64,000 nt of DNA from Myxosarcina sp. GI1 (GTDB lineage: Bacteria > Cyanobacteriota > Cyanobacteriia > Cyanobacteriales > Xenococcaceae), in the NCBI RefSeq assembly GCF_000756305.1, contig NZ_JRFE01000022.1, positions 1 to 64,000 of the forward strand, in the 5' to 3' direction. Shown here in pieces: positions 28,273 through 37,107 of the stretch. Both the position numbers and the translations under genes were made by a program. A model generated the notes under the pieces. The model saw only the letters and a program-made list of their open reading frames with translations, had not been told where the DNA came from and ran no database searches. Each line of letters opens with the position of its first letter. The stretch's first letter is position 1.

Positions 28273-28821
28273 TTATGGTGTCAATCTAGTGCTGCCGCCC
28301 AAACACAGGAGCCAAACAACTACAATTAACCAATGAAAAACTACAGGAGTCCACAAAGAACCGCTATCGAGATATAAATAGATACAAGATATACCCAAAC
28401 CAGTAGCCAGAAGCAAAAAAATTGGATTGGTAAAAGTTTTTGCACCTGCTGTATATAAAGTAAAACCATTAACTGGATGATAGATTACAAATGTCAGTAA
28501 ACTAATTAAAACCCAAATCAATACATAGTTTACTCCATGATTTTCTTCAGGATGAGGTAGCAGCAAAACACGAAACAAGATTTCCTCGCTAATTGCAGGA
28601 GCTAGCAGAGCAGTAAATGTCACACGACTAATACTTATCCAGTTCTGTTCGACTGCAAATGTTAAAAACTTAGTTTTAAAGCCAGTTACTAAGGCTAAAA
28701 GAGCATAAATAAATATTGCCATTATTAAATGCTCTATAGCCTGTAAGTTTGGTAGTCTAAGTATAGCCGTAACTACTCGGTGCTGCAAAATATTTACTAT
28801 ATTGAGAAGAAACGTAGTCAT
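28273..28821 (-). CDS. CPBP-family intramembrane glutamic protease
   Basis: This 182-residue protein has four to five hydrophobic helices. The motif EEILFRVLLL carries the EExxxR catalytic pair of CPBP (Abi) proteases. FVIYHPVNG and VVFHWLIVV supply the two later conserved His positions. CPBP proteins in cyanobacteria are mostly of unknown substrate; relatives process prenylated or membrane proteins. It is monocistronic and divergent from plsC. Confidence 0.78.
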   Translation of the reverse strand: MTTFLLNIVNILQHRVVTAILRLPNLQAIEHLIMAIFIYALLALVTGFKTKFLTFAVEQNWISISRVTFTALLAPAISEEILFRVLLLPHPEENHGVNYVLIWVLISLLTFVIYHPVNGFTLYTAGAKTFTNPIFLLLATGLGISCIYLYLDSGSLWTPVVFHWLIVVVWLLCLGGSTRLTP

Positions 28822-28992
28822 CTCTATTACTTCTGTCTGAGCTATTAGTTTATTAAAACCTTAAAATTTAATTTTTAAAATCTTTTAGTTTAATAATTTG
28901 GTGACAACCAAACAACTGTCCTCTTAAGAAAAGACATTAGATTATATTGAATCTAGATTAAATATAGTCTTATCTAAAAATTTGGTTCGTTA

Positions 28993-29712
28993 ATGGCTAA
29001 CCTCAAACAAGATTCTGTAAAAAGTAATATCGATTTTAAAAGATCTGATTCCATACATTCTCACGTCTCTCCTTGGTTAGCACGAATACTCTATCCCCTT
29101 GGTGGCTATTTAGTTTTGCCTTTTTTCTTTAAAAAAATTGTTATTAACGGTAGACAAAACATTCCTAAAACTGGCGCGATTTTGGTCGCTCCAACACATC
29201 GTTCTCGATGGGATGCTGTGATAGTTCCTACTGCTGTGGGTAAAACAGTTAGCAAGCGAGATGTACATTTTATGGTTACTACTAATGAAGTAAAAGGATT
29301 GCAGGGTTGGTTCATTCGCCACATGGGCGGGTTTCCCGTCAATACCGAACGTCCTCAAATTGATAGCGTACTTCACAGTATTGACATCTTACAGCAAGAT
29401 GACAAGATACTAGTAATTTTTCCTGAAGGAAATATTTTTCGCGAAGATACCATTCAACCATTAAAAAGAGGAGTAGCTTCAATTGCTCTAGAAACCAAAC
29501 TCAAGGAACCCGAACGAGATGTAAATATACTACCTGTCAGCATACGCTATAACGAGCGATATCCTACTTGGGGTACCAGAGTAAAAGTTGATATTGGTTC
29601 GCCTTTAAAGGTTCTCAGTTGCGATCGCAAATCCCTACGCAGTAGTTCGCAAAAATTAACAAAATCTTTACAAGCACGACTGCAAGAATTATACGAAAGC
29701 CAGTCGGCATAA
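28993..29712 (+). CDS. 1-acyl-sn-glycerol-3-phosphate acyltransferase (PlsC family)
   Basis: The 239-residue protein has the acyltransferase motif HRSRWD (HX4D) followed by FPEGNIFRE as the substrate-binding block, and a hydrophobic N-terminal segment (LGGYLVLPFFF). It should transfer an acyl chain to lysophosphatidate or a related lysolipid at the membrane. Length is typical for a minimal PlsC. It is divergent from the CPBP protease gene. Confidence 0.86.
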   Translation: MANLKQDSVKSNIDFKRSDSIHSHVSPWLARILYPLGGYLVLPFFFKKIVINGRQNIPKTGAILVAPTHRSRWDAVIVPTAVGKTVSKRDVHFMVTTNEVKGLQGWFIRHMGGFPVNTERPQIDSVLHSIDILQQDDKILVIFPEGNIFREDTIQPLKRGVASIALETKLKEPERDVNILPVSIRYNERYPTWGTRVKVDIGSPLKVLSCDRKSLRSSSQKLTKSLQARLQELYESQSA

Positions 29713-29812
29713 AAAGCGATCGCTCATTAGTAAAACTTAACTTTCCCAAATTAGAGCCTACAAATTTCGAGTGATACATTTTTAAATAAGTTTTAGACGC
29801 TATAATCGCTAG

Positions 29813-29985
29813 CGTAATAAACTATATATTAAGCTTACGACATCAATCAGATCGACGTTTGCAGCAGTAATCCATCTTAGATCCAATGGGGCTTTAAAAA
29901 CGCGATACAGGTTCGCAAGGACGTGACACTGGAATTTATTTTAGTGCTTGAGGGCAGCATTCCCTGGCAAGAGAATGCCGCTTTT
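29813..29985 (+). ncRNA. Candidate small RNA (unassigned)
   Basis: The candidate is delimited by TATAAT at 29801-29806 and by a hairpin with TTTT after it (29954-29985). Internal short complementary segments occur, for example GCGA/TCGC in the middle. There is no good -35 box. I considered 6S RNA because of the length but could not recognise its conserved bubble, so no family is claimed. Confidence 0.25.
29954..29985 (+). terminator. Imperfect hairpin followed by T-run
   Basis: GCAGCATTCCCT pairs with AGAGAATGCCGC at 10 of 12 positions across a four-base loop, and TTTTATG follows. It looks like a rho-independent terminator or the 3' end of a small RNA. It is 240 bases past the plsC stop codon. 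Confidence 0.5.
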
Positions 29986-30212
29986 ATGAAGGAGTAATCT
30001 GTAACTTTTATGCGAGCGTGTGAATTTTAGGTTGCTGACAACTTAAAATTGCTGCAAGCAAAAGCTTTCAAAATAATGTCAGAGTAATGTTTAGTTTAGT
30101 CGTTATTAAGGGAACTATGATCTTGAAGCTATCAGCTTTAGCAATTTATAGCAAAATTCATCCACTTAGAGCGGTCAAACTAATTTAGTTGTCCGTCTTT
30201 ATAGAGAGTGTA

Positions 30213-30243
30213 ATTTGAAGGCTAAAACATCTAGCCTTCAAAT
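30213..30243. promoter_or_regulatory. Perfect 12-bp inverted repeat upstream of PP2C gene
   Basis: ATTTGAAGGCTA (30213-30224) and TAGCCTTCAAAT (30232-30243) are exact reverse complements separated by seven bases. The repeat lies 76 bases before the PP2C start codon and has no T-run after it. It could be an operator or a 5' leader hairpin. Confidence 0.6.
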
Positions 30244-30318
30244 GAGTTTTGTATTTGTCTTAGAACCTGTAAGTAGGATAAACTCTCGTAAAGCAAAACT
30301 TACTCAGCGCAAAAAAGT

Positions 30319-32226
30319 ATGGAGCGCGAATTTAAGCCTAAAACATTTATGCCAAATTCTGAGCCGAGAATTCAATGCTCGAATCCCCACTGTGTAGCTT
30401 CTAATTTGTTAGAAGCCGAGCTTTGTCATGTCTGCAAAACTCCAATAACCAAACGCTACTTATGGGCATTTGAAGAAGCAATATCTCCAGAGCAAATTAA
30501 TCGGTTAATAGGCGGTCGTTACTTAGCACTAAGTAATAAGATTTTTTTAGATACCAAACCGAGACTATCTCCTCAGATTCCCGATAATATCCCACCAAAC
30601 ATAGTAACTTATTTGCAGTTGTTCTCTCTCTATCCTCATATTCCTCAAGTTTACGGTCAACTAGAAGGTACAGATGTATGGTTGTTAGACTTCGGAACGG
30701 TTCCTACTACCGATACAGGTAAACTAATTGCACCAATGATTCCCAGAATCACAAATTTGTGGCATCAAGCAACAGCATTACAACAGCTAAATTGGTTGCA
30801 CCAACTGGCGAAATTATGGCAGCCTTTAACAGAAAAACAAGTCGTTTCAAGTTTGTTGGTACCACAATCGATTGGAATTAATGGCTTACACGTTCAATTA
30901 CTCCAGCTAGAATTCGACCGCGATCGCTCGATTAGCTTGCAGGATTTAGGTCGAGTGTGGAAAAAATACCTTAAGTCCCGCGCTCCTGAAATTGAATCGG
31001 TGTTAGAACGAATATACGACCTATTAGAGCTAGGTGCGATCGCCACAGTAAGTCAGTTAATAGCAGCATTAAATCGAGCGATCGAGTTAGTTAGCAAGTC
31101 TTATGAATACTCTTATCAAATTTATGCTACTTCCGATACGGGACCCAATCGCCAAAAAAATCAGGATGCAGTTTTCCCGCCTCAAAACAAACTGATAAGC
31201 ATTACAGGAACAGAACCAGCTTTAGCTATTGTCTGTGATGGTGTAGGAGGACATGAAGGAGGAGAGATTGCCGCTACTGAAGCGATCGAACAGTTGCGAT
31301 CGCGTATTTATAAACTTTCTGAAAGTAATGACAGTCAAAGTTCAGAAACTATAATCGCCAAACTGATTGAATTTATCAACAGTACCAACGATGCTATCAG
31401 CAAACGTAACGATAGCGAACAGCGACAAGAAAGGCAACGAATGGGTACTACTCTTGTCATGTCACTATCTCGCGCTCATGAAACCTATCTCGCTCATGTA
31501 GGTGATTCTCGCATTTATAGTATCACTTCAACGAGTTGTCATCAGCTTACCGTTGACGACGATTTGGCATCGCGAGAAGTACGACTGGGTTATGCAGTTT
31601 ACCGCGATTCTGTTCAGTATCCTTCTGCGGGTGCTTTAATCCAAGCCATAGGAATGCGAGATTCGATGTCGCTACACCCAAATATACAGCGGCACTTTGT
31701 CGATCGCGACTGTATTTTTCTCCTATGCAGTGATGGCTTGAGCGATTTCGACCGAGTCGAGCAATACTGGAAACAAATAGTTTTACCCGTTTTAGATGAC
31801 AAAAAAGATATTGCTACTTCGGTTAAAACTTTAATTAGAATTGCCAACGAACGAAATGGACATGACAATGCTACAGTAGCTTTGGTACATTGTCGAGTTA
31901 AACCAAAACCCAACTCTACTCAAGTCAGGGTTTCATGGTCTGAGATCGAACCTGTTATTAGCGAATCTGTTGTATCGGCACCGCTCGCGCCAGAAACGAG
32001 ATCGTTACCCGATACTAAAACTGTAGATACCTCAGACGATTTACCAACCCAAAAAACAGAAATAATTGAAACTAAAAACTCTTCACAACTACTAAAAACA
32101 GTCGCCTTAATCTTGTCTGCATTAGTAACAATATTGTTATTGTATTTTTATTTGCAACCCGAACCAGGCGATCGTAATGACTCAGAAACCGTACCTGAAA
32201 CTTCCGAACCAGAAATAATTGAATAA
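30319..32226 (+). CDS. Zinc-ribbon/PP2C serine-threonine phosphatase with C-terminal membrane anchor
   Basis: The 635-residue protein begins with a CX4C...CX2C zinc-ribbon-like segment (CSNPHC, then CHVC). A central ~230 residues with no recognised catalytic motif follow, and then a PP2C domain (about residues 265-530): GPNRQKNQDAV, CDGVGGHEGGE, AHVGDSRIY, CSDGLSD and GHDNATVAL supply the metal-binding Asp residues. A single helix (TVALILSALVTILLLYFY) lies near the C-terminus. It should dephosphorylate Ser/Thr phosphoproteins on the cytoplasmic side of a membrane. No protein kinase gene is adjacent. Confidence 0.85.
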   Translation: MEREFKPKTFMPNSEPRIQCSNPHCVASNLLEAELCHVCKTPITKRYLWAFEEAISPEQINRLIGGRYLALSNKIFLDTKPRLSPQIPDNIPPNIVTYLQLFSLYPHIPQVYGQLEGTDVWLLDFGTVPTTDTGKLIAPMIPRITNLWHQATALQQLNWLHQLAKLWQPLTEKQVVSSLLVPQSIGINGLHVQLLQLEFDRDRSISLQDLGRVWKKYLKSRAPEIESVLERIYDLLELGAIATVSQLIAALNRAIELVSKSYEYSYQIYATSDTGPNRQKNQDAVFPPQNKLISITGTEPALAIVCDGVGGHEGGEIAATEAIEQLRSRIYKLSESNDSQSSETIIAKLIEFINSTNDAISKRNDSEQRQERQRMGTTLVMSLSRAHETYLAHVGDSRIYSITSTSCHQLTVDDDLASREVRLGYAVYRDSVQYPSAGALIQAIGMRDSMSLHPNIQRHFVDRDCIFLLCSDGLSDFDRVEQYWKQIVLPVLDDKKDIATSVKTLIRIANERNGHDNATVALVHCRVKPKPNSTQVRVSWSEIEPVISESVVSAPLAPETRSLPDTKTVDTSDDLPTQKTEIIETKNSSQLLKTVALILSALVTILLLYFYLQPEPGDRNDSETVPETSEPEIIE

Positions 32227-32294
32227 AAAACGACGTTTTTTTTAGAGAATTGGTATAAGCTTTGAAAAATATTAAAATCCTAACTTAACTACGG

Positions 32295-33035
32295 CTATAT
32301 ATATTTATATATTTTTCTTAACCTAAAAAATCCTAATAGAATAGCACAAATAATAATTCCTAAGCTAGGACTAAATTCGAATGGAACAGCTTTGGTAGTT
32401 TGAACAAAATTATATTGAAAATTTAGTGCGCTAGGTGCATTATTGGTAGTAAGAGATATAGACTTAACATTTTTAACATTGACTTCGTTATTATCAATTT
32501 TATTATAGTTAAAAGCGGTATCTCTACCGACTCCTTGAGTGTAACCAGCTACACTTTCATTGTACTTAGGCACATTTTTTATAATACTTCCAGAATCGTT
32601 TTCAATGTCGGTAACGATAAATTCTAAATTAGCTGTTTGGTCTAAAAAAAGAACGTTTATCAAAAAGGCATTATCGCCATTTTTAGTTAAATCTATACCA
32701 TTGCCACCAAAACCACTAATTGGGTCACCACCGTTCCAAGTAAAAGTAGCTTTAGATTGTACACCCGATTGAGTATCTAAGTAAGCAGTTTCATTAGTAA
32801 TCTCTACCTGAGAGCTTCTTTCACCGCTCAAAATCTCAAGCTCTATATTGCGCTGTCCGCCAATAATATCGGAACCGCTAGTAGTAACACTGCTAGTAAT
32901 AGATCCCTTTCCTGTTTGTACGAGAGGATCTTATGGAGTAGTAAACAAATCTATGGTCACACCCATCGCTGGAGTAGAGATTAATCCTAAAAGTAAAGTG
33001 CTAAATCCTAAGTTTAAAAAATTAAACAATTTCAT
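32295..33035 (-). pseudogene. PFE-CTERM exported protein gene with one in-frame stop
   Basis: Minus-strand translation from ATG at 33033-33035 gives a signal peptide (MKLFNFLNLGFSTLLLGLIS) and continues in one frame to the stop at 32295. The only interruption is TAA at 32931-32933 (codon 35). Without that stop the protein would have 246 residues. It would carry a beta-rich middle and a C-terminal sorting signal: VPFEFSPSLG, a hydrophobic helix and RLRKIYK, the PFE-CTERM type found in cyanobacteria. A CAA to TAA change would explain it (TTP-stop-DPLV). It could be a fresh pseudogene, a sequencing error or a recoded stop; the internal Met at 32831 could give a leaderless product. Confidence 0.8.
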
Positions 33036-33469
33036 TTGTTTCAATTTAATTTGTATATAGTTACTACTTTGCTGTTTTAGTCAACATTACTTTAAACTAA
33101 AGCCGAATGTTTTCTATCCGTATATTTACAAAAAAATATTAGTTTAACCTTTAATTTTCGGTATTTTTATGGAATTTATTTCTTATTGGCAAAAACTAGC
33201 AACCAATTCTGTAATTATCAACTATTTTTCCGTAAAAACACTTGGTTGTTTAAGTAAATATAACTAAAAATATTATATTTACTTGAGGTTTTTATTAGAG
33301 CAGAGTATAACAGCAGAAGTATTACTAATTAAATGCAGTTAATTGATTGAAAAATCGAAACTGTGTTCGTTTATCTATGTTTGTCTATTTACCAATTAAA
33401 GATAAACGAAATTTCTTATTCGACTGTTTTAGATTTGCTGTCAATCGCAATAGTTATTGCTTAAAGTGT
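33036..33469. other. 434-base AT-rich divergent promoter region
   Basis: The region separates the minus-strand PFE-CTERM gene from the plus-strand surface-protein group. An open frame continues upstream of 33470, but its residues are rich in Asn/Cys/Phe and lack signal-peptide character, so I treat it as non-coding. No clear operator was found. Confidence 0.45.
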
Positions 33470-34483
33470 ATGCGTAAATTATTAACTTCTGTTTGTTGTG
33501 GTGTGGTATTTTTGCCAATTTCTAGTTTGAGTGCCTTCGCAAATACTACTGTCGAATTGCCCGAACAATTATTATCTTTAGACAATCGGATGCCAAATGG
33601 CGATCGCCAAAGTACGGTAACTGCAAAGCAAGACTATTTAGCTCAAAACCAGTGGGTGACAGATTCTACATTTCTAAGTCCTAAAGTGGCTCAAGCTGAT
33701 GGAGAAACTGAAGAAGTTGCCGATAGTTCTTGGACGGACTCAGATGCCAAACAGGATGAAGTAGAAGAAGTAAAATTTAAATTACAACAGCTTAGCGAGC
33801 GTAATTTTACCCCCAATCGAGGTGCGCCAGCCTTAACAATTGCTAATCCTTACGGTTTTGGTTCCGACCGAGGTTTTTATTCAAGTCTAAGCTATCAAAC
33901 TGATACGCGCTTTGGCAACGATAGCGATGGCGATGCAACTATGGGTTTTGGTTTTGGGGTTGGAGATGCTCGCAAAGCTGTAGGTGCAGAACTCAGCTAC
34001 ACTCTAGCTAGTTTTGGCAATAATCGTGATTTTGGTACTGGTGGTTTTAATGTCAAGGTTCATCGTCGGCTCTCAGAGGGTTGGGGTGTTGCTGCGGGTT
34101 GGAATAGCTTTCTTTCTGTAGGTGACGATAACGACTTACAAGATTCTTTGTACTTGACGACTACCAAAATTTTCAAAACCAGAGAAAATTTAGATTCTGC
34201 TTTTAGTCGCATAGCGGCAACTGTTGGAGTTGGTAACGGACAATTTCGTACCGAAAGTGCTATCGAAGATGACGAAGAACAGTTTAATGTCTTTGGTAGT
34301 TTGGCTTTTCGTGTAGCTCCTCCAGTTAGTTTTGTTACGGAGTGGACAGGACAAGATTTGGCACTAGGTCTGTCAGCATCACCGTTTAGAACTATCCCCG
34401 TCACGATTAATGTAGGCGTAAGAGATCTTACTGGCGCTGGAGATGGAGCGCGTTTTGTCGCGGGTGTTGGCACATCATTTTAA
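33470..34483 (+). CDS. Predicted outer-membrane beta-barrel protein
   Basis: I place the start at 33470 because the signal peptide MRKLLTSVCCGVVFLPISSL begins there; the frame is open further upstream. After a short acidic coiled region (DEVEEVKFKLQQLSERN), residues about 125-337 alternate polar and hydrophobic residues in strand-like segments (GFGFGVGDARKAVGAELSY, RFVAGVGTSF). The chain ends in Phe, as outer-membrane barrels usually do. I do not recognise a named family. It is the first of three same-strand exported-protein genes separated by 14-32 bases, which suggests one operon. Confidence 0.7.
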   Translation: MRKLLTSVCCGVVFLPISSLSAFANTTVELPEQLLSLDNRMPNGDRQSTVTAKQDYLAQNQWVTDSTFLSPKVAQADGETEEVADSSWTDSDAKQDEVEEVKFKLQQLSERNFTPNRGAPALTIANPYGFGSDRGFYSSLSYQTDTRFGNDSDGDATMGFGFGVGDARKAVGAELSYTLASFGNNRDFGTGGFNVKVHRRLSEGWGVAAGWNSFLSVGDDNDLQDSLYLTTTKIFKTRENLDSAFSRIAATVGVGNGQFRTESAIEDDEEQFNVFGSLAFRVAPPVSFVTEWTGQDLALGLSASPFRTIPVTINVGVRDLTGAGDGARFVAGVGTSF

Positions 34484-34514
34484 TTAAATCAAACTTTAGA
34501 TTGAGGATTCAATT

Positions 34515-35108
34515 ATGCAATATAAACAATGGCTCTGGAAAAGCTCATTTGCCGCACTTGTGGGGATTGCTTTTACAAACCCAGTTGCTGCCCAAACTAA
34601 TCAGTCAGATACTTCGGGTCATCAGACCTACAATGCACCTTTCGTTACCATTGGTAGTGGTGGGACTAGTGCTAGTGCGCTGAGTAGAATTAGAAGACGA
34701 GCTTACAATCCTGCTACGGGACAAATTAGTTTTGGTTTTGAAGGCTTTACTGGAGAATTTAGTATCGACCCAAGAGTTATAAGCAGATTTGACAGTAGTA
34801 TTTCAAAAGGGTGTGTAGGCGAATCTTGTCAACAAGCATCGCTCGGTGAAACTCAAGAAATTACCCTTAACGAAATTGCCGAATTGTTAGAACTCGATCT
34901 AGATAGCTCTATAGAACAGCTAGCGAGGGCTGAAGATGAAGTGCAAAAAGCTGCTTTAGAACCAAGACGGATTGTAAGAAGGAGCAGTCAAGACGCATGC
35001 GTCAATCCTTACATTAAAGCTAGTCAAGAAGTCGAAAGCAAATTAGAGCAGTCGAAGAAATTTATCGAACAAGTAGATCCGATTGAACCACAAAACGAAC
35101 TTTGGTAG
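34515..35108 (+). CDS. Exported protein of unknown function
   Basis: The product has 197 residues with a signal peptide (WLWKSSFAALVGIAFTNPVAAQ) and a mature domain with several paired Cys (KGCVGESCQQ, SQDACVNPY). A helical C-terminal half reads SQEVESKLEQSKKFIEQ. It lies 31 bases after the barrel gene and 13 bases before the next gene's likely ATG. The three are probably one transcript and one surface-associated assembly, but no function is claimed. Confidence 0.65.
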   Translation: MQYKQWLWKSSFAALVGIAFTNPVAAQTNQSDTSGHQTYNAPFVTIGSGGTSASALSRIRRRAYNPATGQISFGFEGFTGEFSIDPRVISRFDSSISKGCVGESCQQASLGETQEITLNEIAELLELDLDSSIEQLARAEDEVQKAALEPRRIVRRSSQDACVNPYIKASQEVESKLEQSKKFIEQVDPIEPQNELW

Positions 35109-35121
35109 TGAGGAGAAAAAT

Positions 35122-35895
35122 ATGAAGTTCAAACATCAGATGCAAAAAATGTTGCCAAAAACAATAAAAGTCAATCTATTTAGTCTACCTAGTGCGGCTA
35201 TTGCTATAGGAATTTTGGGATTGCTTAATGCACCAGCAGCAGCAGAAGATTATGTTGGTAATGAAGGTATTAGCTTCGAGCGCGATACGATTGTAGAATT
35301 TGAATTTATCGAGTCTCATGGTGCTTACCAATCTACCTTTGGCGCGATCGATTTAGATTCTTGTCAAATGGATGCTTCTGGCGCAATTATGCTTGATTCT
35401 TGCGATAAAACTCCGTTGCTAGAAGAAGTTAAGCCTTCTGATAATTATCAATACGAAAATGTTTATCGCAGTTCCGACTATATGACCAATCTAGGAAATG
35501 CAGACTCGGCAGATTTTGCAGGAACTCCTGGTAATACCGTTCCCCAGCCTAAAGCAGAATTTTTATTTGAGGCTGGAAAACGATACGCTTTCTATCTCGA
35601 ATCTCAGTTTGAAGACCGATCTGCTGGTACGGTTTATTCCGTAGATACGATTAACTCTCAAAGCGAAAGACAGGCTTTATTTGAAAACGAAATTATTTCT
35701 ACTACCGAAGTAGCTACTCGTAGAAATAGCCCTGCTGGTAATAAATTTGAGAAGTTAGTTGATGGCGGCTTACTACTTAACTTTGATGATACTGGTTTGG
35801 CTTTAGTAAAAGAAAACAATCGCGATGCTGACTTTGATGATTTTGTGATTGGGGTTGGTGGTAGCTTAGATTGTATTTACCCTCAAACAAAATAA
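35122..35895 (+). CDS. Exported beta-rich protein (DUF4114-like end)
   Basis: The likely start is ATG at 35122, preceded by GTGAGGAGAAAAAT as ribosome-binding site; a longer frame begins at 35083 inside the previous gene. The 257-residue product has a signal peptide ending near APAAAED and a beta-rich body with two Cys pairs. The C-terminal DADFDDFVIGVGG resembles the DFNDvvv-type calcium-binding end of DUF4114 domains. It is the third gene of the exported group. A HIP1-centred terminator follows. Confidence 0.65.
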   Translation: MKFKHQMQKMLPKTIKVNLFSLPSAAIAIGILGLLNAPAAAEDYVGNEGISFERDTIVEFEFIESHGAYQSTFGAIDLDSCQMDASGAIMLDSCDKTPLLEEVKPSDNYQYENVYRSSDYMTNLGNADSADFAGTPGNTVPQPKAEFLFEAGKRYAFYLESQFEDRSAGTVYSVDTINSQSERQALFENEIISTTEVATRRNSPAGNKFEKLVDGGLLLNFDDTGLALVKENNRDADFDDFVIGVGGSLDCIYPQTK

Positions 35896-35925
35896 AGTAT
35901 CTTAGTTAAGGTAATTTTCACTTGT

Positions 35926-35953
35926 GATGGGTGTTGCGATCGCAACACCCATC
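35926..35953 (+). terminator. Perfect 28-bp palindrome centred on HIP1, between convergent genes
   Basis: GATGGGTGTTGC, GATC, GCAACACCCATC reads identically on both strands, and its centre is GCGATCGC. TTTATATTTATT follows on the plus side, so it should terminate the exported-protein operon. It lies between two convergent genes. Confidence 0.75.
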
Positions 35954-35964
35954 TTTATATTTAT

Positions 35965-36777
35965 TCATATATTACAACTTGCCTGTGTTGAAATATCAAT
36001 TTTTCCTGCAATTGCAACTGTTTCGGGCAACTTTAACTGAGGTACTAATTCGTAAACACGTTCTGGTAATATGCCTCCGTCTGCCTGCATTACTGCTAAC
36101 AAAGTAGGTGAAAGTTCGGTTAAATCAACATTCTGTTGTACTATTGCTACTCTACCTCTACCTTGAGGAGAGTTTGTTAATTGCCATTTAAAGGTATTAA
36201 TTGCTTTCCACTGCGCTTCGTTAGAATCTAGATCGTAGTTTTTTACTCCTACCAAATGGGTAACAAACTCAATCGCTTCTCCTGGCTTTAGTCTATAGTC
36301 CGAGGGAAAGTCTTCAAACACTAACTCAAACCTACGAGTAATGCGCGGATGTTGATAGTGATGGTATTCCTGACAGCCCTCACATTTTGACATATCCCAA
36401 TAAAAAGGCAAGTTGTCTGCTGTTTCGTACTGATATCCACCTATTGGTGGGTCGTTGTAGGGTGTAACCATTAAAGAACCGGCATTATTGGCTATACCGT
36501 AGGGATCTCGTTCGACGTAACTAACCCAATTAAAGTGATCGTAACCCAATTTCGTTGCCAGTTTGCTTAACTCTATTGGTTGTCCGAGATCGTCTTTTGG
36601 GGCAAATTTAGCAGTAATTATCGATTTTACCGTACTAAATTTTAAAGGTTTTTCGTTGAAAAAATAGGTTTTATCGCTGTTTGCCGAGCAGATAAGATCT
36701 TTAGAATTAGCTTTGATGGGTATAGCTAATAGACTTACACCGACCAAAGTATTAATAATTAGTTTTTTAAGAGCCAT
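35965..36777 (-). CDS. Exported protein of unknown function
   Basis: The 270-residue product has a signal peptide (LIINTLVGVSLLAIPIKA) and a mature, aromatic-rich domain with CEGCQEYHHYQHP, a possible metal-binding cluster of two Cys and three His. Another Cys pair lies near each end (LICSAN, ASCNI). I do not recognise the family. It converges on the three-gene exported group and may belong to the same surface system, but this is only proximity. Confidence 0.65.
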   Translation of the reverse strand: MALKKLIINTLVGVSLLAIPIKANSKDLICSANSDKTYFFNEKPLKFSTVKSIITAKFAPKDDLGQPIELSKLATKLGYDHFNWVSYVERDPYGIANNAGSLMVTPYNDPPIGGYQYETADNLPFYWDMSKCEGCQEYHHYQHPRITRRFELVFEDFPSDYRLKPGEAIEFVTHLVGVKNYDLDSNEAQWKAINTFKWQLTNSPQGRGRVAIVQQNVDLTELSPTLLAVMQADGGILPERVYELVPQLKLPETVAIAGKIDISTQASCNI

Positions 36778-37107
36778 TTCACAATATCAATTATTTATAT
36801 AAAAATTAATATGTGTATATTACTACGTATTTCTACGTAAGTGGCTCGAACATTATTAAATTAACCGACTCTTTAATAAATTGGCTTTATAGGTCGTTAA
36901 ATTTATCGATTGTGTATCTTGTAAGCTATTTCATTGTCAATATTATAAAAATGTTTAAATATTTTTGAAAAACAAACAATTTGAAACACGAAAATAGCCT
37001 TTAAATTTAATAAATCAGAGAAAATACCGAGTAAAAGTTTGCAGTTTTGGGAATACTTAGATCGGCTTTGCAAACTTTACACTTAAATACTTGGGTGAAT
37101 ATATAAG
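36778..37107. other. 330-base AT-rich divergent region
   Basis: It lies between two divergent genes. The sequence CTACGTATTTCTACGTA near 36823 gives a short direct repeat of CTACGTA, ten bases apart centre to centre, that might be a binding site. Nothing else stands out. Confidence 0.45.

Larger units (their letters stand above)
29713..30318. other. 606-base intergenic region with hairpins, possible RNA gene
   Basis: No protein gene is visible. A TATAAT box at 29801-29806, a hairpin at 29954-29981 followed by TTTTATG, and a perfect inverted repeat at 30213-30243 are the notable elements. The interval from the box to the hairpin is about 175 bases, a reasonable size for a small RNA. Confidence 0.55.

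Noticed and set aside
29813-29985. Assignment of the candidate RNA to 6S RNA
   Set aside because: Length fits but I could not find the paired ends and central bubble, so only an unassigned candidate is reported.
33347-33469. Upstream extension of the barrel protein to an earlier ATG
   Set aside because: The extension has no signal-peptide character and places the clear signal peptide inside the protein.
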